NCBI GenBank assembly: GCA_037043455.1
Contig: JAWPHD010001225.1
Coordinates: 263,001-327,000, forward strand
Length of the DNA stretch: 64,000 nt
Direction of reading: 5' to 3'
From: Cyrtodaria siliqua
Taxonomy: Eukaryota; Mollusca; Bivalvia; Adapedonta; Hiatellidae
Shown here: positions 1-12,365 of the stretch, in pieces
How positions within the stretch are numbered: the stretch's first letter is position 1
Layout: every line of letters starts with the position of its first letter
Notes under the pieces: generated by a model
What the model was told of the DNA's origin: nothing
The model's input: the letters and a program-made list of their open reading frames with translations, nothing else
The model's database searches: none
Translations under genes and position numbers: made by a program

Positions 1-812
1 TGCATTATTTTTATAAGCTGTCACAAAAAGGAAGTCTATGACTCAGATCTGGATGAATTTGTAATAAATAAAATAGTTTCAGTTAATAAACTTGCGTAGT
101 GTTACAGGTTTAACTCAACCAATCAAAATCGTTCCAGGTTGTATTACACGTGTGTCATACAATAGAATATTAAATGGGTGTTCGACACTGCTAACAAGGG
201 ACGTTATGTGATAAAAAGTAGACTGAAATATTCATATTGCATTAACAATAAATACATGCAATGTGAAACGGTTTTGTTATAAAATACCAAGTCAGGATGT
301 ATACAATCATGTGACATTGGCACATTAGCTGGTCCTGAAACAAGTCTATACTTCTGAATATGACTAAATGCATCGTCAAGCTATTATTATTTTCTTAGAT
401 TTTTTTCTCGTAAATATATTTTTTAAAACGGTATGCTGTATTTATATAAATTATACCTCTGGTGTTTTGTTTGTTGCCATAGGCTACATGCATACTGATA
501 GAACTGTTTGTAGAAGGCATGTATATACATGTATTGTTTTATTGTTCGCTTAATTTAATAGTGTATATCATGTATATTGTAAATAATCGTACATGAAAAT
601 ATAAACGACCTGGAGTACTATAGTTCTATCTATGCACATTTGCAATGAAAACAAAATGTTTTTTTGAAATATAATGCAATGTATATATATATATATATAG
701 ACATTTATTTCACCATCGCTGTCAAATTTATATTTATTTGATGTATCCTCACGTCTCGTATGACTCATTTGAATTATCTAAATAAACATATACTACTTTC
801 GGTATATTGACA
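1..812. other. AT-rich gene-free sequence
   Basis: I see no credible exon on either strand here. There is a short (TA)n run at about 682-699. Open segments are short, AT-driven and carry no recognisable motif. Confidence 0.6.
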
Positions 813-1372
813 TATACTGAAAAAATTAAGTTTAGCAAGCCCTTATGCACATTTAGCTTAAATAAATGTAATGTTATTTTATATTGTGAAGTATTTTAAA
901 TCATCTGCATGACTTAGGTTGATCTTCTTTTTCACTTACTTTTTGTATTTCAATGTAAGTATCAGAGTTATCTCCCATTTAGTTAAAACATACTATTTCA
1001 CATTTAAAAAATACAAAGAAGGTAAAGAGAAACATTAAACATACAAAATTACTGTTATGGGTCTCACGTTATAAAAAAACGCTAAAACAATCGACAATTT
1101 CCTTGCCATTATAAAGATATAGGAACCAAAGTTTACCATTTGTGAAATGACCTCCCTTTACATTGAAATAAGAGCAAAATCATAATTTCTGTAAAACATG
1201 TAGATAAACACATGTTGCTATTGTTTTCGCATATTTCTTTTGTGACCTATTCCCGTAATATTACTGATAATTATGTAAGTTATATTACCCATGACCGCTT
1301 CTACACATATTCTAGAATCTGGTCATTTATATGTTATTTACTGGCTAAACTTATTTTTATCAGTATAAATAA
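813..1372 (+). repeat. dispersed repeat, copy 1 (pairs with 45372-45929)
   Basis: This stretch is colinear with 45372-45929 in the same orientation. Shared landmarks include ATATACTGAAAAAA at the start, CAGAGTTATCTCCCATTTAG in the middle and GCTAAACTTATTTTTATC at the end. The two copies are clearly diverged. No reading frame is conserved between them, so I treat this as a dispersed repeat or old segmental duplication rather than a gene. Confidence 0.65.
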
Positions 1373-2019
1373 TATGAATAGTGGTATAACTAAATGATCA
1401 CACAAACAATAGAGATATTAGACTAAGCTTTTATTATATTTAATCAAATAGAGACAGATTTACAAGCGCTTACAAACAATATCACATACATGCTTCAAAA
1501 TAACTTATCAACTTAACATAAGTTCGATGGAGTTTCTGTTTGTAAATACAATGACAATAACAGTTATACTGTTTTAAAACACCGCATACATTACCTAAAT
1601 AGGAGGAGAATGTTTTTTTTGTTGTTTTTTTTTTTTTTTTTTTGTTAAAATATAGATGCTAACTGACTCTGCTGAACTCGCGTAAACATCAACAACTCCG
1701 GCTAAAATGTTTTTCGTTTACCAATACCAAAACCAATCAAAATGAAATTGACGTACAAGATATCAATTAATAAATTTAGAGGCTAGGGAAAACTATTAAA
1801 AGCGCTCATTCATAGAGGACAGTGACAATTCGATGAAATGATAACATTGAGATCCGTATAAAGTTGGACTAAACAACTTTACACGCAATTCTTTTTCATG
1901 GGAATGACTTGATTCGACCCAGGTTTGAATAGATTTCAACAAAACAAGTAATTAATATTATTATACCTCACTCAAAATTCTCTATGTAATTTCCCATTCC
2001 CGATCAGTCAACAATTGGT
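1373..2019. other. gene-free sequence with poly-T tract
   Basis: AT-rich DNA with a T-rich run at about 1613-1643. I see no coding or RNA signal. Confidence 0.55.
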
Positions 2020-2480
2020 ATTATTATATAACCTATAAATAGACGCGTTTTCATTGGCTAAAAAGTAATTTTTTAGAAAAAATATCTAGCGATATTGACC
2101 TGTTTTTTTGATATTGACCTGTTTTTTTGATATTGACCTGTTTTATATAATTGTTTTTTTGATATTGACCTGTTTTATATAATTGTAAATTGAGGGTTAT
2201 ATAATAAAACAGTTATGGACTTTTCAGCTGTTATACATGATGTTGATATGCACCAAAAAATCATTATTGACCTCGGCTATCGCCTCGGTCAATAATGATT
2301 TTTTTTGGTGCATATCACATCATGTATAACAGCTGAAAAGTCCATAATTGTATAATGTTTCATGGTAATGTTTCATGGCAGAAAAAAATTTCAAACTTGA
2401 AAAATTTGTTTCAAGTTCTTTATTGTTGTTAATAAAAAATAATTGCTGATTAAATGAATTTTGATGTTTGGTATAATAAA

Positions 2481-2625
2481 ATAAATATCACATCCCATGG
2501 AGGGTGATAGAACATATTGTCAACCCTCGATGTGGTAATGTCCACCTCGGCTAAAGCCTCGGTGGACATTACCAATCTCGGGTTGACAATATGTTCTATC
2601 ACCCTCCATGGGATGTGATATTTAT
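2481..2625. repeat. near-perfect hairpin, about 70-bp arms
   Basis: The arms run from ATAAATATCACATCCC to its complement and meet at a GGCTAAAGCC tip near 2553. Pairing is almost uninterrupted by eye. The GC-rich tip resembles those of the two flanking hairpins (2213-2347, 2942-3075), although the arm sequence is different. Confidence 0.75.
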
Positions 2626-2808
2626 ATAGTATGTATACTAACGCGTGTTTAACGGTATGACACAGATATCAATATATCTGCTGAAAGATAGCTGTCTGTC
2701 TAATTACAATGCTTGCTGTATGCTACATTTGTTATATAATCAAAGGCTATTCTTACAAAATAGTGTTTGCTGTGTCCCGACGAAGGATGTTTGGGTAGGT
2801 AGTTAGGT

Positions 2809-2930
2809 TTGATTGATTGATTGATTCTTTATTTCCTCCATAATATAAAATATACAGGAGAGTCTCTATCCCACCATCGACAGGCAAATTATACAACATA
2901 TACTGAAAGGAAAAAGAAACGCATAATCAA
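2809..2930 (-). mobile_element. 3' tail of a LINE/SINE-type retroposon
   Basis: On the minus strand this reads towards an AATAAA box (2828-2833) followed by a (TCAA)n tail (about 2809-2826). That is the usual end of CR1/L2-type non-LTR retroposons. Only the tail is recognisable. Confidence 0.4.
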
Positions 2931-3499
2931 ATAATATACAATTATGGACTTTTCAGCTGTTATACATGATGTGATATGCACCAAAAAAATCATTATTGAC
3001 CGAGGCGATAGCCGAGGTCAATAATGATTTTTTGGTGCATATCAACATCATGTATAACAGCTGAAAAGTCCATAACTGTTTTATTATATAACCCTCAATT
3101 TACAATTATATAAAACAGGTCAATATCAAAAAAACAATTATATAAAACAGGTCAATATCAAAAAAACAGGTCAATATCAAAAAAACAGGTCAATATCGCT
3201 AGATATTTTTTCTAAAAAATTACTTTTTAGCCAATGAAAACGCGTCTATTTATAGGTTATATAATAATTGCCTATACTACACTGTTATATACACCGAATT
3301 CTACGTAATATTCTAGATATATCTCAGATATATCTTAACTGTTTTGTACAAAAAGGGGCTACAACTAATTACAACTAATTACAGAAAGGACAACTCTGTG
3401 ATGTAGTAGACCTTTTACTCAAAGTATATTTTGTTATATGAAATTCATAAATGTTGAAGTTTCGCTTGAAAAAATCAAACCGTTTCAGTATTGTGTTTA

Positions 3500-3960
3500 A
3501 TGTTAAGGGACTGCAACATTTAAAGCCTAAGTTTGCTCACCTGCTTGAGCCAAATGCGCATTCTGTCGATAACGAAACTTTAAAGGGGTAACCATTGGTA
3601 AATGGTAAAATAAACTATTAAACTTGGTGTGTTCGGTGCTGTTTAAACTTTCTTTCTGAAAGGACAGGCATAATGTCGCCCTGTACCATTCGATTAGCAG
3701 TAGCATATTAAACATACAATATATAGCGGAAATACCCATTATACGTTTCTTTTTCCGATGACGATGAGGTATATATATATAACTGACGATGAGGTATATA
3801 TATAACTGACGATGAGGTATATATATAACTGACGATGAGGTATATATAACAATTTTTTTGAGAATCCAAACTAAATAGACACAGTATAAAAGGCTTTAAC
3901 CAGCCAGGTCAAACCCGAAAACTAGAGCGTAGAATTAAGAGTTTTCGATAAACCGTTTTA
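3500..3960 (-). repeat. dispersed repeat family S, minus copy
   Basis: Reverse-oriented relative of 52850-53650 and 53812-54010. Shared blocks include CCTAAGTTTGCTCA at 3526 and the complement of TGTCTATAGAGTTTGGATTC near 3870. An internal tandem repeat (GACGATGAGGTATATATATA, about 4 copies, 3758-3848) lies at the point where the 53 kb copy carries an inserted retroposon. The open segments in it are not conserved as protein. Confidence 0.6.
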
Positions 3961-5671
3961 TAAAGTAATTTTGCCGTTATTTGGCGAGTAAATTCGAAAA
4001 CTATTATAAAGATAGGAAAACAAATATTATTGCTACAGAGTTGCTATTTAAAGTCGTTTGTAGGGTACTTCTTCGTGGGTTTTATACGGAAATAGCAAAC
4101 CAACACATACTTTTATGTTCAGCCTAATTTCGCAATAAAAAAAAACAGTTTGACAAGCAAATTATAAATAGTGATAAGATAAATACAGCTGTACCTTAGT
4201 GTCTATGCACTAGATTCGTACTTAATGTTTATCTTTTGTCAATAGATCTGTAATGTATTTCATTGCAAACATTAACTTAAGGTGCGTCTCAAAAGCAGTT
4301 AAAGGACGTTCTAGCCATAACTATAGCTATGTATTTGAACAATTGAACCGTTACCGATAAGCGCCTATATATATAATCAGGTGATCGATAAACTTCAAAA
4401 TACATTTAAATTTAGTCATTGCCCTTAAACATTCTTTTTCTAAAATTATCAACAAATGTATTTTTTTAATATTTCATGTTGCATCTTAAATGTACATTTG
4501 TCTTTCTACTCGAATAAGGCGAAATCATATAACTCGTGCAACAGAACATATAATAAATCCATGTATTATTGCATAAACAACTAACATAATACAATTCAAC
4601 AACATACATATGCACGACACAATTACGCCTTAAACAGCAAAACACGAAAACTGCTTACTGTTACTGCTTTTCTTTCATCTGTATTTTAGGGGACAACACA
4701 TTGTTACGTTCGACTAGCATGGTCATAAAATGGATTTGATACAAAAGCATCTTACGCCAATAAGTGAATGTCAGACGTGTATTAAATAAAAACAGGCATT
4801 TATAATTAAAACCCAGCAGCATGCACGTGTCAGCTGAACTTCTTGTGACAAGATACGCGTTACGTTACATAGATGCGTATCTATGCATGATGAATTGCTT
4901 CTACAGCGACAAATGATGTTGCATACTAATCAAAGCATGATGCAATTCATATTCTATTTCAAGTGTTATTATTCATAATAAAATTACCATTTTCAAATCA
5001 TGTCCTACTGTTGCATGTGTACCGTGAATAAAACACCGACGCTTACAGCATTTAATCCCTTTGTAAAATGACTCCCATTTGGCTTAATGTATTGCTGACA
5101 AGTCCTTTCATTTGGATCCCTCTGATATTATAGCTGAATCACAATGCAAAACCAACAAATAGTAGACTTAATTGTTAACTACACTGAGCAGGTATTTTTT
5201 CTTTTTCCAAAAATGATTATTGTTAAAACCTCATCAAAAATACAACAATTCTTATGATTTCACATTAAAAAAGTTTCTAAGAGCAGACATGAACACATTC
5301 TTATCATTATGAACATTATTATGTTGTTGTTTTTTATAAACAAATGACAATCTCAATATCCCTAATGGAAGGCAAAGGTTGTCAAATAAAACCTCATTCT
5401 AGGGGAGGTGAATCACCTTTGTAAGTCTTTATATTTAGAACTATCAATCGTAAATCGCCCCTTACCTCGTAGTATTAGTAATCATATAATTACGGTTTCA
5501 TGTTATAACTTACAGAAAAAGGGACTTTGATGTTTGTCTGCAGTCTTGTCTTGTCGTGCCCTCGATGGTTTGTTCTCTTGATGCTCTGGCTTCTGCCAAG
5601 TCATTGAGAACCTGCTTTGTGGCTTTCTAGGTTATACACGAGCATCTTTGTGTTTTACTTATATTGCCTAT
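3961..5671. other. gene-free AT-rich sequence
   Basis: About 1.7 kb in which I find no exon-like segment, RNA gene or clear repeat on either strand. Confidence 0.5.
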
Positions 5672-6210
5672 TTGGTTAGAGAATAGTTCATGGCTGGGAT
5701 TTCTTTATTTACACTGCACTGTCCCGATTTACTGGGATGACAGTAGGGTAAGTGTGAGGTTTGGTGCAGCCTAGAATTGTAATTGAATTGGGGTCTTAAG
5801 GCGCACCAACACATGAAAAGGTTATATGGCGCCTAACAGGAATGAACATGCCAGGCTCATCTTTCATGTACATCGAGATAAAATATGGAAAATGGGCCTA
5901 GAACCTTCTCACCCTGAACTGCAGAGTTGCTGCAAATTCTATCGTAGAAACTCCATTTACGCTGGAGCCACGTTATTGTTTTTCTGCCACTGCTCTTTTG
6001 ATGCGAGCGAGATAGCACCTGAAACAATGCAGGGATCACGATGAAGACCTTATTTGCCACTGACCGTTCCAAGTGTCAACCCTTTTGTGTTTGAGATGTC
6101 TAATTTGGCATTTTGTTCATCTTTAAAGTTGTTCTTTGTTTCTGTGTGTGTTTGTGGTTGACTGTCGTCCTTGGATGCTACTTTTCCTGTTCGATTTTTA
6201 TATCCATAGT
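5672..6210 (+). mobile_element. dispersed repeat family Q with nested retroposon P
   Basis: Family Q (about 290 bp when uninterrupted) recurs at 11274, 26876, 28316 and 44573. Landmarks are TTTACACTGTCCCG, a 'GGGATGACA..AGGGTAAG' block, and CCTGTTCGATTTTTATA at the end. Here it is split after CCTAGAATTG by a reverse-oriented family P retroposon (about 5775-6051) and resumes at GCCACTGACCGTTCC. Confidence 0.7.
5775..6051 (-). mobile_element. retroposon family P, 5'-truncated minus copy
   Basis: This matches 53285-53558 in reverse, including the stretch TGTGTTGGTGCGCCTTAA and an AATTC-rich tail. The copy is 5' truncated and sits inside a family Q repeat. Both strands are open for about 70 codons, but the same pseudo-reading frame appears in the 53 kb copy because it is the same repeat, not because a protein is conserved. 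Confidence 0.75.
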
Positions 6211-7525
6211 TTCTATCTTGGCCGGACAGATTAATAGGTCCTCTGTTCATTACAGATTATGCTTTGTGTGAATTTTACTTATGTATCATGTTGTTTGTGT
6301 ACTCATTAAAATGGAAATGCTCAGTCCGTATGATTTAGGTGGATATGCCACTTGATTTTTTTTCATCTACCAACATAATCTGAATTCTCCTACAATTGTC
6401 GTCATGTTTGTTTCTATAGTATTTTGAGCTTGACAAGATTATGTAATTAGCCATTCTTGCTTGCCAGTGTATCACAAGGGTACCCTTTGTAAACCTACTG
6501 TGGAACCATTGTAATCAGAGATGTGAGAATGTTTGTTAGCTTGATAAAAACACTAAGATTCATACATCTGGATCATTAACTACACCATGTATAACAACCC
6601 TTCGTACAGGATGTATGTTTTGAACAATGACAACATGGTTATTTTACAAAGAAAAACATTTAAGAAACAAAATCATGAGACAAAATGAATGTATGCATTA
6701 AACATGTACCACACAACTGTTCTGCATATTCTCTTGAGCAAACCGGATGTGGAAGGTCTCATTGTGAAGCACTTTGTATGCTTATCACAAACGTAATTTA
6801 ATAAGCAGCGTCTTCACCTCACAGTGATTATTGCCATAAATAAAATATCCGCTGTGCACAGTGGTTGGTCAGAATCCCATCCACTCATATTTACGAAATT
6901 ATTACATATGCAAACATCATTTTGTTAATTATTCAACGTTTTCTTCATCGTTTACTTCTAAACGCTTTTTTCCCGAAGCAATGTAATTTACTGTTTGTAT
7001 GTAACAAATCCGCAACACCTTGCATGATCATATTTAGTAGTGTGTACAAAAATATCAAAATCTACCTTGTGGTACCACTGCGCATTAAGCATGTCCAGCA
7101 ATTTAGAGACGCGCTAGAAATGTATGTGCACGTGTAATTGACGAATCTTCCTTCCATTCGAGGAATTGCACATGCATTCAGTGAGAGGGCAATACAATTA
7201 CACCTGCAGTAGCAGAAAAACTAGTCATATACGTTATACTGTACCACAGTCTTTGTTCAATCGTACACACGCGTTCATTTCCATAAGCCATCGTGGTTGA
7301 GATTTTGAAGTCAATCCTCTTAGCGAAACCTTTTTTCTTAAGCACATACACAGCCTTAATGTTTAAAAGTATCACAATATGTCGAGCTAAATTTAAAATG
7401 GAAATAAAAGATATCACTATAACCATATATGAATATGAATAAAATGTTTGTTATATACACTATTTACAATTTAAAGTAAAATATACTCTCTATACAAGCA
7501 TTTTCCAGAACACATACTCCCGATC
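6211..7525. other. gene-free DNA; lower part may be PRR15-like 3' UTR
   Basis: No exon is recognisable. The part next to 7526 lies downstream of the minus-strand PRR15-like stop codon and is probably its 3' UTR. I could not find a convincing minus-strand AATAAA box to place the end. Confidence 0.5.
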
Positions 7526-7930
7526 TTATAGCACAGTTGATTGTCCTTCATGGTAATGATGCGAAGTGATTGGCGGATGTTTGGATACTTCACGGCACGT
7601 GCTAGGGGGTGTCTTTTTGTGTTCATGTGCATAGTTTTTTGTTGAAACACTGTTCGTTGCATTGTCTCTATTTTCTTTTTGCGAATCATTCGTGTTGGAG
7701 TCGTAAAATTCCGGTTTGTCCAGTATTCCGGATCGTTGTTTGTTTTTCTGCTTAAATCTGCCGGACCTTGATATTGACATGCTATGGCGTAATTTGCCAT
7801 TTTTGTCCCTATCGCCATCTGTTTGACCGTTTGATTCATCTTTGAAAGAATCTGATCGTACCAGTTCCGATCGCGAGCGCTTGTCGTCCTTTTTCGTGGA
7901 CTTCTTACCCCAGAATTTTAACCAAGACAT
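7526..7930 (-). CDS. PRR15: proline-rich protein 15 (PRR15/PRR15L) family protein
   Basis: Single open coding exon of 134 codons. The protein opens with MSWLKFWGKK, matching the short tryptophan/lysine N-terminus of PRR15 and PRR15L. It has the family signature ISRSGRFKQK at about residues 55-64 (vertebrate PRR15: SRSGRFKEK), followed by a basic stretch. The rest is low-complexity, rich in S, T, N, D, H and K, and looks disordered; there is no signal peptide or membrane segment. I chose the ATG at 7928-7930 because its context is good (A at -3) and the frame upstream has no further ATG before a stop. Vertebrate relatives are small proteins of about 100-130 residues, so the length fits. The molecular function of the family is poorly known. 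No gene neighbours lie close by. Identity rests on the motif and N-terminus; the choice between PRR15 and PRR15L is uncertain. Confidence 0.85.
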   Translation of the reverse strand: MSWLKFWGKKSTKKDDKRSRSELVRSDSFKDESNGQTDGDRDKNGKLRHSMSISRSGRFKQKNKQRSGILDKPEFYDSNTNDSQKENRDNATNSVSTKNYAHEHKKTPPSTCREVSKHPPITSHHYHEGQSTVL

Positions 7931-8122
7931 TGTTGCTTTCACTGACTTGGATTATATTAAAAACGGTGCACCGATACTAATACTGCGGAAATAGTTTCAG
8001 CACAAGGCTGTGTTAATTATACGCATGAGTCGCCGGGTGACCTTACAACCCGAATAAACAAATGTGTAGCGAATTCCTGAAGAACTGTGTCGATTGTATG
8101 TATTCCAGCAGAGATAGCTACT
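7931..8122 (-). other. probable 5' UTR exon of the PRR15-like gene
   Basis: Upstream of the start codon on the minus strand is a candidate 3' splice site (TTTTTATTTTCAG, AG at 8123-8124). It would give a 5' UTR of about 190 nt in the coding exon, with an intron upstream. A second acceptor-like run lies near 8180. The first exon and promoter could not be located. Confidence 0.35.
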
Positions 8123-9216
8123 CTGAAAATAAAAAGCAAATAAATAGAATGTATGTAAAACAAAGCAGGAAGCTTACCTGAAAAATTAAAAAACATTCAC
8201 TAGAATTAAAAACAAAAGAAAACACGATCATAGAGATATCGATACAAAACACACATACATAATTAGTATACTAGTCCTCTACGTCGTCCTCAACATTTCG
8301 AACTCCGCTTAGAACTGATAAGCTATAGCCGGAGATCACGGTGTGTTGTTTTAAACAGGAAGTAGCCGGTACCTGGCGGCTGATATGGACAATTACCAAT
8401 TACGGCATGTCCCGAATCGACCCGTCACATATAGCGATTTATCACACTGTACATACGTTTGCTTACGCGACGCAAACTTGGGAAAGTGGCTGTTTGCATA
8501 AATAGTGTTTACTTTCGACAAACATACGGTAAGTTGGTGTATAAGAAGCCAGATAAGAGACGGGCTAAGATTGATTGCTTGCAAACGGGGGTATGCCCAC
8601 AAGTGCGTTGTGCATGGGTAGATGTAAATGTGATGAACGATGGAATGATTGTTAATCAAAACAAACACATATACAACATACAAACATTGACCATCAGGTC
8701 AAAGTGGGTGTTAAGTGCTATTGCGATTTCAAATCATGGGAAATGGGCAAACTAAATTATCTACGGATGTATAAACGAGCGTCCTTGCAATACACACAGT
8801 GCTTATCAGCCCGAGCCTTTCATGTTATTTAGATGAAAACGCTTGATACGTTGTTTAAGTACTCTTTTAAAAGATTTAGCATTTAATTACAGAACAGAAA
8901 CGATTGTTTAGTAGTAAAATAAGTTCAGGAAGAGCAGGGCTTTCAATTATTATCCCATGGAAGAGTCGAAATTCGCGAAAATATAAACGCTTTATCATAC
9001 ATTTGATTTATTTGTTACAAAATATGTTAATATGTGCATCAAGTTAAGTTGTTATTTCAGGAGTGCATATAAATTACATTCGATTGTGCAGAGAGGTATA
9101 TGGTTATCTTAAAAGGTCACAGATTACGTGGTGTACATTGTAACTTAAGTTATATTTAAATTTTGTTTTTGCAGTTATTTTATAGTACTCTTTACATATA
9201 TTGAAGGGTTTAGTTT
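8123..9216. other. gene-free; possible upstream intron or promoter of PRR15-like gene
   Basis: There is slightly more CpG around 8280-8400 and 8460-8600 than in neighbouring DNA. Open segments exist on both strands over 8393-8755 but are mutual shadows without recognisable motifs. No promoter can be named. Confidence 0.4.

Positions 9217-9243
<27 letters not shown>
9217..9243 (+). repeat. (AAT)n microsatellite
   Basis: Uninterrupted trinucleotide run of about 9 units, directly upstream of a dispersed repeat that starts AACAAGAGCACC. Confidence 0.9.
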
Positions 9244-9247
<4 letters not shown>

Positions 9248-9500
9248 GAGCACCGTCTAGCGGGGCATATACGTCCGTCGTTGGCAAGGTTAAGTTTCAG
9301 GTTAAACCTTTTGTATAGGGAAATAATTCAATTAATATAAGATAGTTATGGGTCTGTATAAATATGAAGATGTAGTCATTATATCAGGTTGAAGATGTAT
9401 GCAAAGTGTCATTATTGTAGACCTAATACTTTGAAAGTTATTAGCCACAATCAGTTGTCAGGTAAAAGTTAACGGGCAGCTGGACGGACGGACTATGCCC
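9244..9500 (+). mobile_element. pearl-type non-autonomous element fragment
   Basis: It begins AACAAGAGCACCGTCTAGCG and ends near GGACGGACGGACTATGCCC. This layout (AACAAGAG... start, GACGGACGG near the end, next to a microsatellite) recurs at 35601-37536 and 44215-44932. Assignment to the bivalve pearl/Helitron-like group is from memory. Confidence 0.45.
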
Positions 9501-11273
9501 ATGTTGTTGTTTTTTAAAAATCGTGTACTTCCTTATTATTCAAAATGCAGATCGGGGTATTTGTGTCTTAGGAACACTTTGTCTACTTATATTTATTTCG
9601 TTAAATTGATTTGATTTTAATGGCTAAGTTGTTAGCTAGTTAGGCGTTTTGAAATATATCACACAGGCTATGTTTGCAATCAAAATGGCGGACTGGACAT
9701 ACTATTATCTTGTGATGTTGATGAATCTGTACTACTTTTAATAAATGCACTAAAATGTTTATCCTGACTGGGTATGATCCTCAAGTACGCTGGGTGGTAT
9801 CCCCAATTCAGTCATAACGATTGTCAGTTAATATACGTGTTTTATTTCAGAAAGCATCCCATTCTCATATATCTCATATAACAGCGGTTGGTTGAATTGA
9901 TGGCACGTGTGACGCTTCTGTGAAGTTTTCGTAGTGTCTATCGAAATCATGGACTTACCGGGACAAACTGACCAAAATGTCTTAATTCGAAAAGGCGCTT
10001 TAATTGTACTGACGTTTTATTGATTAATGACTTGCTGCGATTGAAGTTTAAGGACTTTCCAACAAACTTGAAACAGAAATTATAAGTTAAAAAAAACGCC
10101 ATAATTATGCAAAATAACACTACACAGTTATATGACATGTATCTCTGAATGACATCGATGACAATGAAGACAAACTCCAAGTTTCACTGATGTATGACCA
10201 GTAATTGCTGAAATGATTGTACTTGCCAAAAATATTTTTAACCAAATCGACAACGCGACGCGGACGAGGACGCAGACGCTAGGGTACGTACAATAAATGC
10301 AGACTTTGAAAAGTCGAGCTAAAAATAATCTATGAACTGGCTGTCTAGACTGACTTGAGACATCTACTTCCGTCTCCCCGATGGCTATTTACACACTTTT
10401 AGTGATCATTATATGACTTTTAACCACTAATACACCACCACCTATGGCAAGTAAAAACGGACGTTTAACTTGTTTAAAGGCGATAATCCGTTTTAACCAC
10501 TGGACAGTATAAATATATAGGTGTAATATTTGCTGGACAGTATAAATATATAGGTGTAATATTTGCTGGACAGTATACATATATAGGTGTACTATTTGCA
10601 TAAGGTATAAGTAAATGTTTTGTTATAGTGGCATGTGCATACAATTTAAACAAATACGTATTGCAATGCATGCCCTGCTCATAATAGTATATACTTTTGT
10701 TTTGATTTTCTGTATTCTTATTTCGCCCATTGTAAATTAACAATCGATCGTTTAACAGTTCAATAAAACATATGTTCCTTGTTTATTCGGCTATTAAACA
10801 AATGCATACTTGTTCAGCCGGAATGAAATCGATTTCAAGAGCTTTTGAACAAACTTACACAATAAAACGCCAAGTGACGCAGTTATTTGAATTTAATCAG
10901 TTTTACCTGTTCTAAGTACCCTGTTCCACATGTACATTTTCGTTAATACCCAGATTTACCGCGTCAATCAAACCTCCGATAAGAGTATACTAGACATTTA
11001 AAATGAAATAATAGGAAATGATCTCAGCTGGACTATATCCAGTTTTGTCAACTAAATTACACCTTTATCTTGAAACATGTGCTTGTTTTTAATGTAAGTA
11101 GACAAATCGGGGTTCTGAAGCTCATTTATAAAAATATCATGTGACAAGGTGTGAATGATTTCGTTTCTGTAGTTGCACAATACTGATTTATATATATGAC
11201 GTACATTATTATGTTTTCCAAATAAAATTCTGTATAATACGCTAGTGGTGTAAAAGTAGATATAATACACACG
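9501..11273. other. gene-free sequence
   Basis: No exon is recognised. It holds a CG-rich patch (GACGCGGACGAGGACGCAGACG, about 10256-10278) and a small tandem repeat at 10501-10599. Confidence 0.5.
10501..10599 (+). repeat. 33-bp tandem repeat, 3 copies
   Basis: Units begin TGGACAGTATAAATATATAG at 10501, 10534 and 10567. Because 33 is a multiple of 3, the minus strand reads as an 11-residue repeat, with no sign of selection. Confidence 0.9.
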
Positions 11274-11572
11274 TGGAACAGAAAATGTAGCATTCCAGGA
11301 CCACAGTCGACCAAAAACACGCACAGAAACAAACAATAATTACAAAGATTATTAAAAGGCAAGATGTGACATCACCAACATAAAGGGTTGACAATTCGGG
11401 CTACCGCCTTGGAACGGTCATTGGGGTGGGGGTGGGGGTGGGTGAGGCCGCTGGGGTTTAAACTAGGTTTTAGGGTGCACCAAACCTCACTCTTACCCTA
11501 TTGTCATCCCAGTAAAACCGGGCAGTAAATAAAGATATCCCCACCAGGTTATATTCTCCAACAAACAAGGCA
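11274..11572 (-). mobile_element. dispersed repeat family Q, minus copy
   Basis: Reverse-oriented and nearly complete. Landmarks are GGGTTGACAA..GGGCTACCGCC, the complement of TTTGGTGCACCCTA, and GGTTATATTCTC at the far end. A short (GGGGGT)n expansion lies at about 11425-11445. Confidence 0.7.
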
Positions 11573-11637
11573 GAATTATAACGTTAACACCAATGACGTC
11601 ACGTTAAGGCACTGTGTGACGCTATATATATATATAT

Positions 11638-12240
11638 TTGTTACTTTACAAAAAAAGCATTGCACGCTGGATTTTGATAAAACCTTTAAATACACCTTCT
11701 GCAAATATTTTCAATGAGTTAAATTGGATGTCATTTGAAACAAGATGTAAATTTCAAGTAGGTGTTTTAGTTTATAAAGCAATTCATAATCTTACACCAA
11801 TATACATAAGTAAATTAATAACATTTTCTGAAAATAACAGGTATAATTTAAGATCATGCATTATACATGACATTAAGCATCCTAGACCTTAAAATCCGAA
11901 TATTTAAAACAATCTTTTACCTATGTTGCCATGCGGACTTGGAATTCAATCCCAGAAAATATCCGAACTTCTGTTTCTATTTATGCTTTCAAATACAATT
12001 ATAAACTATTTCTATTTTAAGATAACAGGTGTTCTGTTCAAATTAAGTTGTGTCAATAGTGAATACTTGTTTTGAATGCCAGCTTGAAACATAGTATTAA
12101 TGTTACGTGCATGTATTCACTTGCTATTGTTTATAAGTTGATGTTGTTATTAGAAGGCCTCATTGAAGATAAGTGTTGTGCAATTGTTTGTATAATCTTA
12201 ATGAGTTGTACCTTCATGAAATAAAGAATTTATTATTATT
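11638..12240 (+). mobile_element. 5'-truncated LINE, reverse-transcriptase C-terminal end
   Basis: Translation gives the C-terminal tail typical of CR1/L2/jockey-type LINE ORF2 proteins. LNWMSFETR..FQ, LVYKAIHNLTPIYISKLI and NRYNLRS are read in one frame to a TAA at about 11890. A +1 shift then gives RTWNSIPENIRTS..AFKYNYKLFLF, ending at 12020. The 3' UTR finishes with ATGAAATAAAGAATTTATT and an ATT-repeat tail at about 12240. Stop, frameshift and loss of everything upstream show an inactive copy. It is cut off within the region after the polymerase domain, so no catalytic motif remains. Confidence 0.8.
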
Positions 12241-12365
12241 ATGTAATCGATAAAACATTATGTTCGTCCTAATTAATTACTGAATTAGTTAATGTCGCTG
12301 ACAAAAATTAGTTGATGCCCGAAAAGCCATCCTATCATATCATATTTACCAAAGAGTTTTATACA

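Larger units (their letters stand above)
2020..3268. mobile_element. large foldback element with nested hairpins
   Basis: The outer arms (about 2020-2349 and 2942-3268) are long inverted copies of each other, beginning ATTATTATATAACC and ending with its complement. Each arm has a 19-bp tandem repeat (GATATTGACCTG plus T-run, about 2091-2170) and its own hairpin (2213-2347 and 2942-3075). A third, unrelated hairpin lies between the arms at 2481-2625. The hairpin tips share the theme CCTCGGC...GCCTCGG. There is no coding capacity. The target duplication is unclear, so the transposon class is not assigned. Confidence 0.65.
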
